A stretch of 64,000 nucleotides of DNA, from positions 19,935-83,934 of the forward strand of contig SLQW01000032.1 of the NCBI GenBank assembly GCA_007131295.1. The letters run 5' to 3'. The notes below the pieces were generated by a model. The model made no database searches, was not told the origin of the DNA, and saw nothing but the letters and a program-made list of their open reading frames with translations. Origin of the DNA: Pseudomonadales bacterium (GTDB lineage Bacteria > Pseudomonadota > Gammaproteobacteria > Pseudomonadales > Azotimanducaceae). Below, piece after piece: positions 27,333 through 35,240 of the stretch. The translations under genes and the position numbers were made by a program. The number at the start of each line of letters is the position of its first letter. Within the stretch, counting starts at the first letter, position 1.

Positions 27333-28334
27333 TCAGCCTTGCTGGGTCTGCTCGTGTGGCGGCGTCTGAATCCACGCGAAGCGATCGGGATCAAGGACGG
27401 ACTCGCCATCGAAGCGATAAGCCACCAGTCGCCCACCCGTAACCATGGAGTAGTCCAGACAGCAGACGTTGTGCGCCTGCAGTGCCGGCGTGCCGGCGCG
27501 CCAGTAGTGACCGAAGAACACCGGCGGGGCGTCCTCCGGATAACTGAGCACGCGCGCACGCGTCCCCGCGTCGAGGGGCTGTTCGTGCAGGTCGGCGGGC
27601 AGCGGGTCGGGCTGAAAGGCGACATCGCCCAGAGTGCTCGCATCCCGAGTCCAGAACGCGGTCCGGAAGTAACGACGCTCGAGACCGTCACGCCCACGCA
27701 TCACGCGCTCGCCGGGGAGCTCCAGCTCGGTGCCATTGAGAATCCGGTCGAGAAAGCGGTGCGTCAGCGACCCGCGATAGCAAGCGGCCCGGGCGAGGCT
27801 GCTGGTCAGCGTACGCTCATCGTGACGGGCGACGAACTGCGCCAAGAGCGCTTCGTCCCAGCAGGCATGGATCACACGCAAGGCCGGGCTCTCGAGCCAG
27901 AGCGGCATCGCATGAATCCACTCCAGTGTAGCCGCGAGATCGCCAGGGTGGTCTGCAAACGCCTCCAGCGTTTCCGCGAGCCCGCGCTTGTTGCGCTCAG
28001 TACGCGGCCGCAGCCACTCCCGACCGCTGTCCTCAGGCGCGCGAAAGAACCAGCCGGCCAGGTTGTATTCGTGATTGCCGAGCACGACCTGGGCCGCACC
28101 CGCGTCTACCATCTCCCTGATTCTGAGTACGGTCTCCCGTACGGCCGGGCCGCGGTCGATGAGATCCCCGGTGAACAGAGCGATGCGCTGAGGGTGACGC
28201 CAGACACCGTGCTCGCGACGGTAGCCCATGCCTTCGAGCAGGGCGAACACGGCGTCGGCGCAGCCATGGACGTCGCCGATCAGGTCGTAGGCGTGAAAAT
28301 CGGGATCGAGTTCGGTCGGGTCGACATCAGACAT
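27333..28334 (-). CDS. Metallophosphatase (PrpE/ApaH-like)
   Basis: The 333-residue calcineurin-type phosphoesterase shows DLIGDVHGCADAV, FTGDLIDRGP and VVLGNHEYN, the three conserved metal and phosphate motifs, with later histidines in VIHACWDEAL and VFFGHYWRAG. Relatives are protein Ser/Thr phosphatases or dinucleoside tetraphosphatases; I cannot choose between them. It is on the nadK strand, 57 bases downstream, and may be cotranscribed. It converges on mocA with about 97 bases between them. Confidence 0.87.
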   Translation of the reverse strand: MSDVDPTELDPDFHAYDLIGDVHGCADAVFALLEGMGYRREHGVWRHPQRIALFTGDLIDRGPAVRETVLRIREMVDAGAAQVVLGNHEYNLAGWFFRAPEDSGREWLRPRTERNKRGLAETLEAFADHPGDLAATLEWIHAMPLWLESPALRVIHACWDEALLAQFVARHDERTLTSSLARAACYRGSLTHRFLDRILNGTELELPGERVMRGRDGLERRYFRTAFWTRDASTLGDVAFQPDPLPADLHEQPLDAGTRARVLSYPEDAPPVFFGHYWRAGTPALQAHNVCCLDYSMVTGGRLVAYRFDGESVLDPDRFAWIQTPPHEQTQQG

Positions 28335-28391
28335 GCCGCCATTATAGGGGCGAACGCAGTGGCGCGCGGGATCGTGGCGATCCCGCGTGGC

Positions 28392-29330
28392 TCAAGTCCC
28401 GTTGCGCCGGTCGCCGAGGCGGGAGCCCCAGTCCAACTTGGAGCGGCAACTTTCGTAGAACGAGTGATCCAGAGGGTGCAGCAGTTTCAGCGGGCCGGGG
28501 CGCTTACGCACCACGATGCGATCACCGGGCTCGGTCTGCAGGTCCACCTGTGAATCGCAGCTCACCTGCGGCGAGGTGTCGTTGTAATCACCGATCACGA
28601 TGGTCAGTTCACAGGTGCCCTGCACCACCAGTGGCCTGCTCGTAAGCGTGTGCGGAAACATGGGTACGACACAGATCGCATCCAGACGCGGATGCATGAT
28701 CGGCCCGCCGGCAGAAAGCGCGTAAGCTGTCGAGCCGGTGGGTGTACAGACGATCAGGCCGTCCGAACGCTGCTCGTAGACGAACTCCTCGTCAACGTAG
28801 AGTTCGAACTCCATCATCCGCGAGAGCGTTCCGGCGTGGATGACAACGTCGTTGAGTGCTGCGCCCGTTGCCACCGTGACGCCTGCGCGCAGGATCGCGG
28901 CTTCGAGCAGGAAGCGTTCATCGAGCCGATAGCGCCCGTCGAGCACTTCGCCGATGCGCGCCTCGACCTCCTCCGGCGAAATGTCCGCCAGGAATCCCAA
29001 CGAGCCGCGATTGACACCTACCACCGGGACGCCGGAAACCGCCAACTCGCGCGCAACGCCCAGCAGGCTGCCATCGCCGCCTATCACGATCACCAAGTCG
29101 CAGTGGCCGCCGAGATCATGTCGGTGGCAGACTCGGGGCTTTGCCTCGGCGCCGCTCAGCATGCTCGCACTCGGCTCCTCCACCAGTACGTTGACGCCGC
29201 GCGCCTGCAACAGGCCGTAGATGCGAACCAGCGTATCGGCCACCAGAGGATTGCCTAGCCGGGCAATCAGTCCGACAGTTTCAAACATGGCGGGATGGGC
29301 GGCGGCGGACAATTCAGACACCGGCTTCAT
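28392..29330 (-). CDS. nadK: NAD kinase
   Basis: The product is 312 residues (or 298 if the ATG at 29288, MFETVGLIAR, is the start; that fits the family better). It phosphorylates NAD to NADP. The GGDGSLL motif, VNRGSLGFLADI and the C-terminal TPTGSTAYALSAGGPIMHP are diagnostic. The tail HSFYESCRSKLDWGSRL matches gammaproteobacterial NadK. It is divergent from cysE across a 296-base gap that holds an inverted repeat. Confidence 0.94.
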   Translation of the reverse strand: MKPVSELSAAAHPAMFETVGLIARLGNPLVADTLVRIYGLLQARGVNVLVEEPSASMLSGAEAKPRVCHRHDLGGHCDLVIVIGGDGSLLGVARELAVSGVPVVGVNRGSLGFLADISPEEVEARIGEVLDGRYRLDERFLLEAAILRAGVTVATGAALNDVVIHAGTLSRMMEFELYVDEEFVYEQRSDGLIVCTPTGSTAYALSAGGPIMHPRLDAICVVPMFPHTLTSRPLVVQGTCELTIVIGDYNDTSPQVSCDSQVDLQTEPGDRIVVRKRPGPLKLLHPLDHSFYESCRSKLDWGSRLGDRRNGT

Positions 29331-29626
29331 GCGCCTTGCCAGCGGACAAATGACGATTCGGAAGTCGAACGCCAGCGGCCAGCCAACCCTCGCTTTCCAT
29401 GGCGGATCTCCTCATCCCCTGGACGCCGGCCGCAGCCAAACGCTTCGAAAAGGCCTTATAGCAGACTCACCCGCCTTGCCTGCAAGCCTCGCGTACTGCT
29501 GCCGGGCCACCGAAATAGGCGCTGCGCGGCAAACTCCGTTTCTTCAAGCAACTATTGCATTAGCGTTGCGTCCGGCGCAACCTTGCGCCATCGGACAGCA
29601 GACATCCCAGCGGAGCCATTGCGGTC
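29331..29626. other. Gap between divergent nadK and cysE
   Basis: This region should hold the promoters of both genes. I see a perfect short inverted repeat GGCGCAA-CC-TTGCGCC at 29574-29589, about 38 bases before cysE, and no clear sigma-70 boxes. No open frame has coding character. Confidence 0.45.
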
Positions 29627-30472
29627 ATGCGAGCTGCGATCGAAAGACGCTACGACAACGAGGTCGCGCAGATGCAAGCCAGCGTCGATTTCGACGGTGC
29701 GCCCAGCCTCTGGGCCGCCATCCGCCGCGAGGCTCTGGTCCTCGTAGAGCACGAGCCGATTCTCGGCAGCTTCTATCACTCGACCATCCTCAACCACGAC
29801 GATCTCGGCGCCGCGCTCTCCTTTCACCTCGCGAACAAGCTCGACAGCGCGGTGCTCCCCGCGATGCTGATTCGGGAAGTGGTGGAGGAGGCCATCGCCG
29901 CCGACCCTAGCATTCTCAAGGCGGCAGAGATCGACATCATCGCGACGCGCACACGCGACCCCGCCTGCAACCATTTCGCGACGCCCTTCCTCTACTTCAA
30001 GGGGTTCCATGCGCTGCAGGCCCACCGGGTCGCCCATTGGCTCTGGATCGAGGGTCGTCATCCGCTGGCGCTGTTCATGCAGAACCAGGTCAGTGCGACC
30101 CTCGGTGTCGACATTCATCCGGCGGCCCGCCTCGGCAGTGGCATCATGCTCGACCACGCCACCGGCATCGTCATGGGAGAGACCTCCGTGGTAGAGGACG
30201 ATGTGTCCATCCTCCACTCCGTGACACTCGGCGGTACCGGCAAGGAAACCGGCGATCGCCATCCGAAGATCCGGCGCGGTGTCCTGCTCTCCGCCGGGGC
30301 CAAGATCATAGGCAACATCGAAGTGGGCGAAGGCGCCAAGGTCGGCGCCGGTTCGGTGGTGCTGGAGGACGTGCCGGCTCACGTCACCGTCGCCGGCGTT
30401 CCTGCGAAGATAGTGGGTCGGCCCGGCTGCGACTCGCCGGCGCTCGACATGAATCAGAGCCTCGCGGACTGA
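29627..30472 (+). CDS. cysE: Serine O-acetyltransferase
   Basis: The 281-residue enzyme makes O-acetylserine, the cysteine precursor. The N-terminal helical domain (SLWAAIRREALVLVEHEPILGSFYHSTIL) is followed by a left-handed beta-helix of hexapeptide repeats (DIHPAARLGSGIMLDHATGIVMGETSVVEDDVSILHSVTLGGTGK). The catalytic His sits in LDHATG and the His/Asp pair is conserved; the C-terminal tail is present. ATG at 29627 or 29672 could be the start. It may supply the acceptor for reduced sulfur, separate from the distant cysD-cysNC genes. Confidence 0.94.
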   Translation: MRAAIERRYDNEVAQMQASVDFDGAPSLWAAIRREALVLVEHEPILGSFYHSTILNHDDLGAALSFHLANKLDSAVLPAMLIREVVEEAIAADPSILKAAEIDIIATRTRDPACNHFATPFLYFKGFHALQAHRVAHWLWIEGRHPLALFMQNQVSATLGVDIHPAARLGSGIMLDHATGIVMGETSVVEDDVSILHSVTLGGTGKETGDRHPKIRRGVLLSAGAKIIGNIEVGEGAKVGAGSVVLEDVPAHVTVAGVPAKIVGRPGCDSPALDMNQSLAD

Positions 30473-30629
30473 CGCGCTCGCGGCGATGGGCCTGTTTCGG
30501 CGAGCGCTGATAGTTCTCGCAGCTCTGACGCTGCTTGCCGTTGCAGCCTTGCTGCTGCGCTGGCTGAGCGTCGACCCTGCCCCCGGGGAGACACCGGTTG
30601 CGAGCCTCGCCACGACCACAGGAATCACG

Positions 30630-30657
30630 TTGACACCCCGACGCCATTCAGTATCAT
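30630..30657 (+). promoter_or_regulatory. Sigma-70 promoter of tRNA-Val/tRNA-Asp
   Basis: TTGACA (6/6) and TATCAT (5/6) are separated by 16 bases. The start point would be about 12 bases before the tRNA-Val gene, and a GC-rich discriminator follows, as in stringently controlled stable-RNA promoters. Confidence 0.8.
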
Positions 30658-30676
30658 GCGCGTCTCCCGAACGGGA

Positions 30677-30752
30677 GGGTGTTTAGCTCAGTTGGGAGAG
30701 CGTCGGCCTTACAAGCCGAAGGTCGCAGGTTCGACCCCTGCAACACCCACCA
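30677..30752 (+). tRNA. tRNA-Val (TAC)
   Basis: The cloverleaf is complete: acceptor GGGTGTT pairs with AACACCC, the anticodon stem TCGGC/GCCGA encloses loop CTTACAA with anticodon TAC at 30710-30712, the T-loop is TTCGACC, and CCA is encoded. The tRNA-Asp gene follows after 15 bases. Confidence 0.97.
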
Positions 30753-30767
30753 CGCATTGGGATCAGC

Positions 30768-30844
30768 GGAGCGGTAGTTCAGCTGGTTAGAATACCGGCC
30801 TGTCACGCCGGGGGTCGCGGGTTCGAGTCCCGTCCGCTCCGCCA
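30768..30844 (+). tRNA. tRNA-Asp (GTC)
   Basis: Acceptor GGAGCGG pairs with CCGCTCC. The anticodon arm CCGGC-CTGTCAC-GCCGG has anticodon GTC at 30802-30804, and CCA is encoded. The last part of this gene and its flank recur 128 bases downstream. Confidence 0.97.
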
Positions 30845-30906
30845 CTTCTAACCGTTTTCCAAGATTAGACGATTCTCAGCCCGGCGTGAGCACGCCGCGA
30901 GTCGCG

Positions 30907-30948
30907 GTGCGTGGCACCCAGTGCGTGGCACCCAGTGCGTGGCACCCA
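30907..30948 (+). repeat. Three tandem copies of a 14-bp unit
   Basis: The unit GTGCGTGGCACCCA occurs three times without interruption between tRNA-Asp and the duplicated tRNA 3' end. Each unit has the small palindrome TGC...GCA. Confidence 0.9.
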
Positions 30949-30951
30949 AGC

Positions 30952-30985
30952 CGAGTCCCGGCCGCCCCGCCACTTCTAACCGATT
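30952..30985 (+). repeat. Duplicated tRNA-Asp 3' end and flank
   Basis: CGAGTCCCGGCCGCCCCGCC then ACTTCTAACCG matches 30824-30857 (the T-loop to CCA end of tRNA-Asp and its flank) with about three changes. The spacing is exactly 128 bases. This is what an attachment site duplication beside a tRNA looks like, although the interval is far too short for a whole element. Confidence 0.7.
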
Positions 30986-31048
30986 CCTTCCTTTTCAGCA
31001 CCGTCCGATCTGCTTCGCCGGACCAAGCGCAGGCGTTGCGAGAACCTG

Positions 31049-31089
31049 GTGGGGAGGTGCGCTCGCCGCAGGCGAGTGCGCCGCCGATC
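31049..31089 (+). repeat. REP-like hairpin, copy 4 (GTGGGA family)
   Basis: GTGGGGAGGTGCGCTCGCC, GCA, then GGCGAGTGCGCCGCCGATC; the stem GCGCTCGCC/GGCGAGTGC is strong. Confidence 0.72.
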
Positions 31090-31669
31090 TGCTTCGCTCC
31101 CGCCAGCGTCGCTCATGCTGATCAGCACCCCTCCCTGATGGCACCACACCGTCGCATGGCAGCGCCACGGACGCCGGAGTCCGATCAAAGCCCTTTGCGG
31201 AAGCGCCGGCGAAACCAAATGATTCATGGACTTGCCAGCAGTGCTTAACGAAAACTTCATGATTCAAGGCGATCATGGCAGCCCGTTACGGCCAACGCGA
31301 GCCTGATAATCATGTACGCCCCAAACCGCTGCGAACCGCTGAATGAACCCACCGAGCCCGATGACTTCGACGACGGCGTGGAGATGTAACCCTTCCACGC
31401 CGCGTCAACCCGCCTCGAGCCTCGTTTCAAGCCCTTCCGCTTCCCTCTTGAACGCCGTTCACGCCAATCAAATCAGTTAGTTAAACGATCCGCTGACCAT
31501 CGGTCCACGATCTCGCCAACTCCGTCACAAACCGAACGTGAAGGGGTAGTGCGTTATGGCAGCTCGAGCGGTTCTAGACTTCACTCAAAGTACGGCGCGG
31601 CGCCCCTGCAGTCACTCTGCTGCGGGAGATAGCCCCAGGGCTCGCAGTACCAGCATTCGGAGGCAACAG

Positions 31670-32572
31670 ATGGACTGGCGGCAACGCAATCTCATGGCCG
31701 AGGCGATCTTCCTATTCGAGGGTGACGAGATCATCATCGAGCTGCGCTATGACGATTTCCGCGCCAAGCTGCTTAACGGTGAAAGCATCGAACCGTTCAA
31801 GGACGAGACAGTCCGCGGCGCCTACATCGCCATTGGGGACGGCCTTACCGTGGAGGCGGTCTGCCTGTTTCTGGTGCAGTTCGACAAGCACGGTGTCGGT
31901 CAGGCCGACTGGAACCTGCCGGTGCGCGAGCTGGCCCACGCCAGCGGCGATGGGCCAGATCTCGGTGCCGGGCCGATTCGCCTCGCTGGCCGCGGCCAGT
32001 GCTCAATCCCCTGGCACAACCTTCGCCTTTGGATGCCGCGAGATCCGAACCAGGTGGTGGTGTGCAAACAGATCCAGGCAGCGGTCAGCCGCAACAGCCT
32101 CGGTTTCCGAGCCGTACGTCCGACCAAGCTGACAGCGCTCGCCCTGGAGGGCGATCGCGGCACGATCATGAAGACCCAGAAGATGCCATCGCTCGCCGAC
32201 CACCCGGCGGCTGCCGCACTCGTCGGCAAACCTGCGATTCCGGACCGGCCCGAACTCGGTGCCCACCCTCGGCAACCTCTGGAGTTGAACGTCCGCGCAG
32301 CGGATTTGCGCACCAGCGGTGCAATCCGGGCGCTGAAGGAAGCCGAAGCAAGCTTTGAGCGCGCCTTCGGGCGTGAGGGCCGGCTCAGCGAAGAGCAGGC
32401 GAAGCGGGCGCGCAACCTCGGCGCTGCCATCGCCCAACTCCGCGCAGCTCACGCCCGCGAGCTGGCGCAGGTGCGTTCTGCTCACGAGCGCACCGTTTCC
32501 AGCCTGAAAAACGAGATTCAGCGGCTGCGAGTCGAGATTGAGCGCTTGAGCAAGCGCCGCGAGATGTCCTGA
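31670..32572 (+). CDS. Conserved-type hypothetical protein with C-terminal coiled coil
   Basis: The 300-residue protein starts MDWRQRNLMAEAIFLFEGDE; ATG at 31670 is chosen because GGAGG lies six bases upstream. Residues 10-150 form a compact mixed domain (IIIELRYDDFRAKLLNGESIEPF...YIAIGDGLTVEAVCLFLVQFDKHG...GPIRLAGRGQCSIPWH). A Pro-rich linker leads to a long helix (about 215-298) rich in Glu, Arg, Ala and Leu heptads, clearly a coiled coil. I do not recognise a named family and propose no function. A strong terminator follows. Confidence 0.72.
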   Translation: MDWRQRNLMAEAIFLFEGDEIIIELRYDDFRAKLLNGESIEPFKDETVRGAYIAIGDGLTVEAVCLFLVQFDKHGVGQADWNLPVRELAHASGDGPDLGAGPIRLAGRGQCSIPWHNLRLWMPRDPNQVVVCKQIQAAVSRNSLGFRAVRPTKLTALALEGDRGTIMKTQKMPSLADHPAAAALVGKPAIPDRPELGAHPRQPLELNVRAADLRTSGAIRALKEAEASFERAFGREGRLSEEQAKRARNLGAAIAQLRAAHARELAQVRSAHERTVSSLKNEIQRLRVEIERLSKRREMS

Positions 32573-32613
32573 GGGGCTTCACGAAGCCGGGCGAGGACCG
32601 GCTGAAGCCCCTC
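32571..32613 (+). promoter_or_regulatory. Long hairpin overlapping the stop codon of the coiled-coil gene
   Basis: GAGGGGCTTCA and TGAAGCCCCTC form a perfect 11-bp outer stem, with a further GCCGG/CCGGC stem inside. It starts in the stop codon and is not followed by T residues; a separate terminator follows 36 bases later. Confidence 0.6.
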
Positions 32614-32648
32614 TGGCAACCTGTTTGGATGTCCCCGTCCCCTCCCTT

Positions 32649-32675
32649 AGTGCGCCCCTGGCGCACTTTTCTTTT
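32649..32675 (+). terminator. Intrinsic terminator
   Basis: AGTGCGCC-CCT-GGCGCACT is a perfect 8-bp stem with a three-base loop, directly followed by TTTCTTTT. Confidence 0.88.
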
Positions 32676-32709
32676 GTGCCCCCAAAACCTGCAGCCGCAG
32701 CAGCCATTT

Positions 32710-32746
32710 GTGGGAAGGTGTGCTCGCCAACGGCGAGCGCGCCGAT
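32710..32746 (+). repeat. REP-like hairpin, copy 5 (GTGGGA family)
   Basis: GTGGGAAGGTGTGCTCGCC, AAC, then GGCGAGCGCGCCGATG. The stem GCTCGCC/GGCGAGC is perfect. It lies between the terminator and the stop of the PHP phosphatase gene. Confidence 0.75.
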
Positions 32747-32796
32747 GAAGACGCCGAATCACCGCAAACCACAACCCGGCCCGACACCCACCGCGA

Positions 32797-33528
32797 TCAC
32801 TCGCTCTCGAACTGCCCAGCCACAATGCTCCACGGCGCTGCCGTCACCAGCCGCTCCGCCTCCTCTGCACCGACGATCCGCGCCGCCGCCGCGCGCCCGC
32901 CGTCGAGCTCCGGCGGCCGCGCCTTCAGATTGTGAGCATCCGAGGCCAGCACCGTCGCCCAGCCCTGCTCGAGAATGTGCCGCGCCAGCTTCGCCGCCGG
33001 CTTGCCGAAATCCCCCGCCACGGCGCCAGCGGTAAGCTGGAGGAGGCAGCCGGATTCCACGAACGGCTCAATTCGTTCCGGCTCACGCATCAGCAACCTG
33101 TTGCGCTCGGGATGAGCGATCATCGGCCGCACCCCGCGCTTGCGCAGCCAGGCCACGAGCTTGTCTGTACCCGGCGGCACGGCGCCATGCGGTAGCTCGA
33201 GCAGCAGGACGTCTTCGCCTTCAAAACGGCCGAGCAGCGGCATACGTCCTTCTGGCAACCAGGTGAGTATCTCGGCGCAGACCCGCACTTCTGCCGCCAT
33301 GCCGAGAGCCAGCGGCAGCCCCTCCTCTGCCACCGCCGCACGCAGCTCTGCGAGCTTCGCAGCAATGATCCCGTGCTCGTTGTCCCAGCGACCGGGATGG
33401 ATGTGCGGCGTCACCACCGCATGGGTGATGCCACTCTCCACCGCATGCCGACAAAGCGCCAGCGACGTGGCAAGGTCCGGCGCGCCGTCATCAATGCCCG
33501 GCAGAAGATGGCAGTGGATGTCGATCAA
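32797..33528 (-). CDS. PHP-domain tyrosine phosphatase, CpsB/CapC type, TTG start
   Basis: The 243-residue PHP protein starts at TTG 33528 (LIDIHCHLLPGIDDGAPD), with GGAG six bases upstream; an upstream ATG at 33603 would add an unlikely Trp/Arg-rich leader. PHP metal ligands appear in DIHCHLLPGIDDG, VVTPHIHPG, MAAEVRV, LLLELPHGAVP, MIAHPERNRLL and LASDAHN. In Gram-positives such enzymes dephosphorylate the tyrosine kinase that controls capsule synthesis. Its place at the edge of the exopolysaccharide genes fits that role, but no matching kinase is in the window. Confidence 0.85.
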   Translation of the reverse strand: MIDIHCHLLPGIDDGAPDLATSLALCRHAVESGITHAVVTPHIHPGRWDNEHGIIAAKLAELRAAVAEEGLPLALGMAAEVRVCAEILTWLPEGRMPLLGRFEGEDVLLLELPHGAVPPGTDKLVAWLRKRGVRPMIAHPERNRLLMREPERIEPFVESGCLLQLTAGAVAGDFGKPAAKLARHILEQGWATVLASDAHNLKARPPELDGGRAAAARIVGAEEAERLVTAAPWSIVAGQFESE

Positions 33529-33793
33529 AGATGGCTCCGATCGCGAAACATGATCGCTTCGCCGATGATACCCGAGGCGGCCACCCCAGACCCATCGCCA
33601 CACTAATACAGTCGGGCTTGCCCTCAGAGGCTCATCTTCACCCGCAGGCAGCCGACCCGGCGATCATGGTCTGCGGCTTCGGCGGAAAATCCAGACTGTC
33701 CGCGCCAACGCCTGCACCCTCCAGCAACCACGGATCTCTGACGCGGCAGCGATCACCAACGTGTCCCAGGTCGCTGGTTGCAGGTCTCGCAGG

Positions 33794-35092
33794 TCAGAGG
33801 CGGATGTCGGCGCTGCCGCGCGGGAGGACGGATTTGACGTCGTAGACGATGCCATCGGGCATCGCCCAGCGGCGGATCGCTTCAGCGCCCTCGATCACGA
33901 ATTCGCGGTGAGGAACAGCCAGAATCACCGCATTGTAGGCACCGGCTTTCGGTGCGGACGTGAGCAGCTCGAGACCGTACTCGTCTTTCGCTTCCTCCGC
34001 AGCTACCCAGGGGTCATACACGTCCACGTGGGCATGGTAGCTCTCTAGTTCCTCGATGATGTCCACGACGCGCGTGTTGCGCAGATCCGGGCAGTTCTCC
34101 TTGAACGCGAGGCCGAGCACCAGAATGCGGGCGTCTCGGACCGCCATGCCGCGCTTGATCATGCACTTGATGGTGCTGTCGGCGATCCAGGTGCCCATGC
34201 CGTCGTTGGTGCGGCGGCCTGCCAGGATCATCTCCGGGTGGTGGCCGATCTCCCGGGCCTTGTGGGTCAGGTAATAGGGATCGACGCTGATGCAGTGCCC
34301 GCCGACGAGCCCGGGGCGGAACGGCAGGAAGTTCCACTTGGTGCCCGCGGCCTCGAGAACTTCGAGAGTATCTAGGCCGAGCCGGCTGAACAGGATTGCA
34401 AGTTCGTTGATCAACGCGATGTTGACGTCGCGCTGGGTATTCTCGATGACCTTCGCCGCCTCCGCGACGCGAATGGAGCTGGCCTTGTGAGTCCCGGCCG
34501 TCACCACGCGGGCGTAGAGCGCATCGACGTGATCGGCACACTTCGGCGTCGAACCCGAGGTGACCTTCGTAATGCGGGTGAAGGAATGCTCGCGATCGCC
34601 CGGGTTGATTCGCTCCGGACTGTAGCCGACGAAAAAGTCGGCATTGAAGCGCAACCCGGATACGCGCTCGAGTTCCGGCACACAGACCTCTTCAGTTGCA
34701 CCCGGATAAACCGTCGATTCGTAGATCACCACATCCCCCGGCGCAAGCACGCTGCCGATGGTCTGGCTCGCCCGTATCAGCGGGGTCAGATCGGGAGTCT
34801 TATGTTCGTCCACGGGTGTCGGGACCGTGACGATGTAGGTATTGCAGGCAGCGAGATCTGCAGGGTTCGCGCTGAAATAAAGGCGTGACGACGCCTCTAG
34901 TTGCTCCGGTGTGACTTCGCGAGTGTGATCGCGGCCCTGCTTCAGCGCCTCGATGCGCCCCTCCGAGATGTCGAAGCCCACCGTGTCGACAAGGCGGCCA
35001 AACTCTACAGCAAGCGGCAAGCCGACGTAGCCGAGCCCGACAACGCCCAGGCGGAAGTTTTCGGGCGCTATGAATCGGTCAGGTTCAGACAT
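33794..35092 (-). CDS. UDP-N-acetylglucosamine 6-dehydrogenase (WbpA/TviB family)
   Basis: The 432-residue enzyme belongs to the UDP-sugar dehydrogenase superfamily. It has RLGVVGLGYVGLPLAVEFG (NAD site), YIVTVPTPVDEHKTPDLTPL, YESTVYPGATEEVCVP and the GLVGGHCISVDPYYLTHKA catalytic Cys motif; LVLGLAFKENCPDLRNT closes the C-domain. The DEHKTPDLTPL and GGHCISVDPYYL forms point to oxidation of UDP-HexNAc to the uronic acid, as in Vi antigen or O-antigen synthesis, rather than UDP-glucose (see ugd at 45389). It is downstream of manB on the same strand. Confidence 0.92.
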   Translation of the reverse strand: MSEPDRFIAPENFRLGVVGLGYVGLPLAVEFGRLVDTVGFDISEGRIEALKQGRDHTREVTPEQLEASSRLYFSANPADLAACNTYIVTVPTPVDEHKTPDLTPLIRASQTIGSVLAPGDVVIYESTVYPGATEEVCVPELERVSGLRFNADFFVGYSPERINPGDREHSFTRITKVTSGSTPKCADHVDALYARVVTAGTHKASSIRVAEAAKVIENTQRDVNIALINELAILFSRLGLDTLEVLEAAGTKWNFLPFRPGLVGGHCISVDPYYLTHKAREIGHHPEMILAGRRTNDGMGTWIADSTIKCMIKRGMAVRDARILVLGLAFKENCPDLRNTRVVDIIEELESYHAHVDVYDPWVAAEEAKDEYGLELLTSAPKAGAYNAVILAVPHREFVIEGAEAIRRWAMPDGIVYDVKSVLPRGSADIRL

Positions 35093-35240
35093 CGATCGGG
35101 AATCCTGTCGGCATAGATGTGCCCGTGCGTTTCCATGAACGCGGGGCTGAAGTGTGCGCCCAGATCAAGGACAGGGTTGATCACAGTGACAACCCTGCCC
35201 GCCCTTGCACTGAGAGGTGGCTTCGCGAACACACGCCAGC
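35093..35240. other. Gap between manB and the UDP-HexNAc dehydrogenase
   Basis: The 148-base gap contains CAGGGTTG...CAACCCTG (35172-35197), a perfect 8-bp hairpin with a ten-base loop, and a third related CAACCCTG at about 35229. No T-run follows on either strand. No gene is supported here. Confidence 0.4.

Larger units (their letters stand above)
30845..31669. other. 825-base region behind tRNA-Asp without a supported gene
   Basis: The first 140 bases hold a short hairpin (CGGCGTG-AG-CACGCCG, 30882-30897), three 14-bp tandem repeats and a copy of the tRNA-Asp 3' end. A REP-like element is at 31049. Beyond it I find only short frames, such as a 25-codon acidic one at 31312-31389, which I do not support as a gene. 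Base composition is less GC-rich from about 31210 to 31550. It may be the scar of an element that integrated at the tRNA. Confidence 0.5.

Noticed and set aside
30486..30686. 66-residue membrane-like reading frame after cysE
   Set aside because: The N-terminus looks like a membrane helix, but the frame runs through the clear tRNA promoter (30630-30657) into the tRNA-Val gene. I could not support it as a gene.
31312..31389. 25-codon acidic frame in the gap behind tRNA-Asp
   Set aside because: It has no ribosome-binding site, no similarity I recognise, and the other frame over the same bases is open as well.
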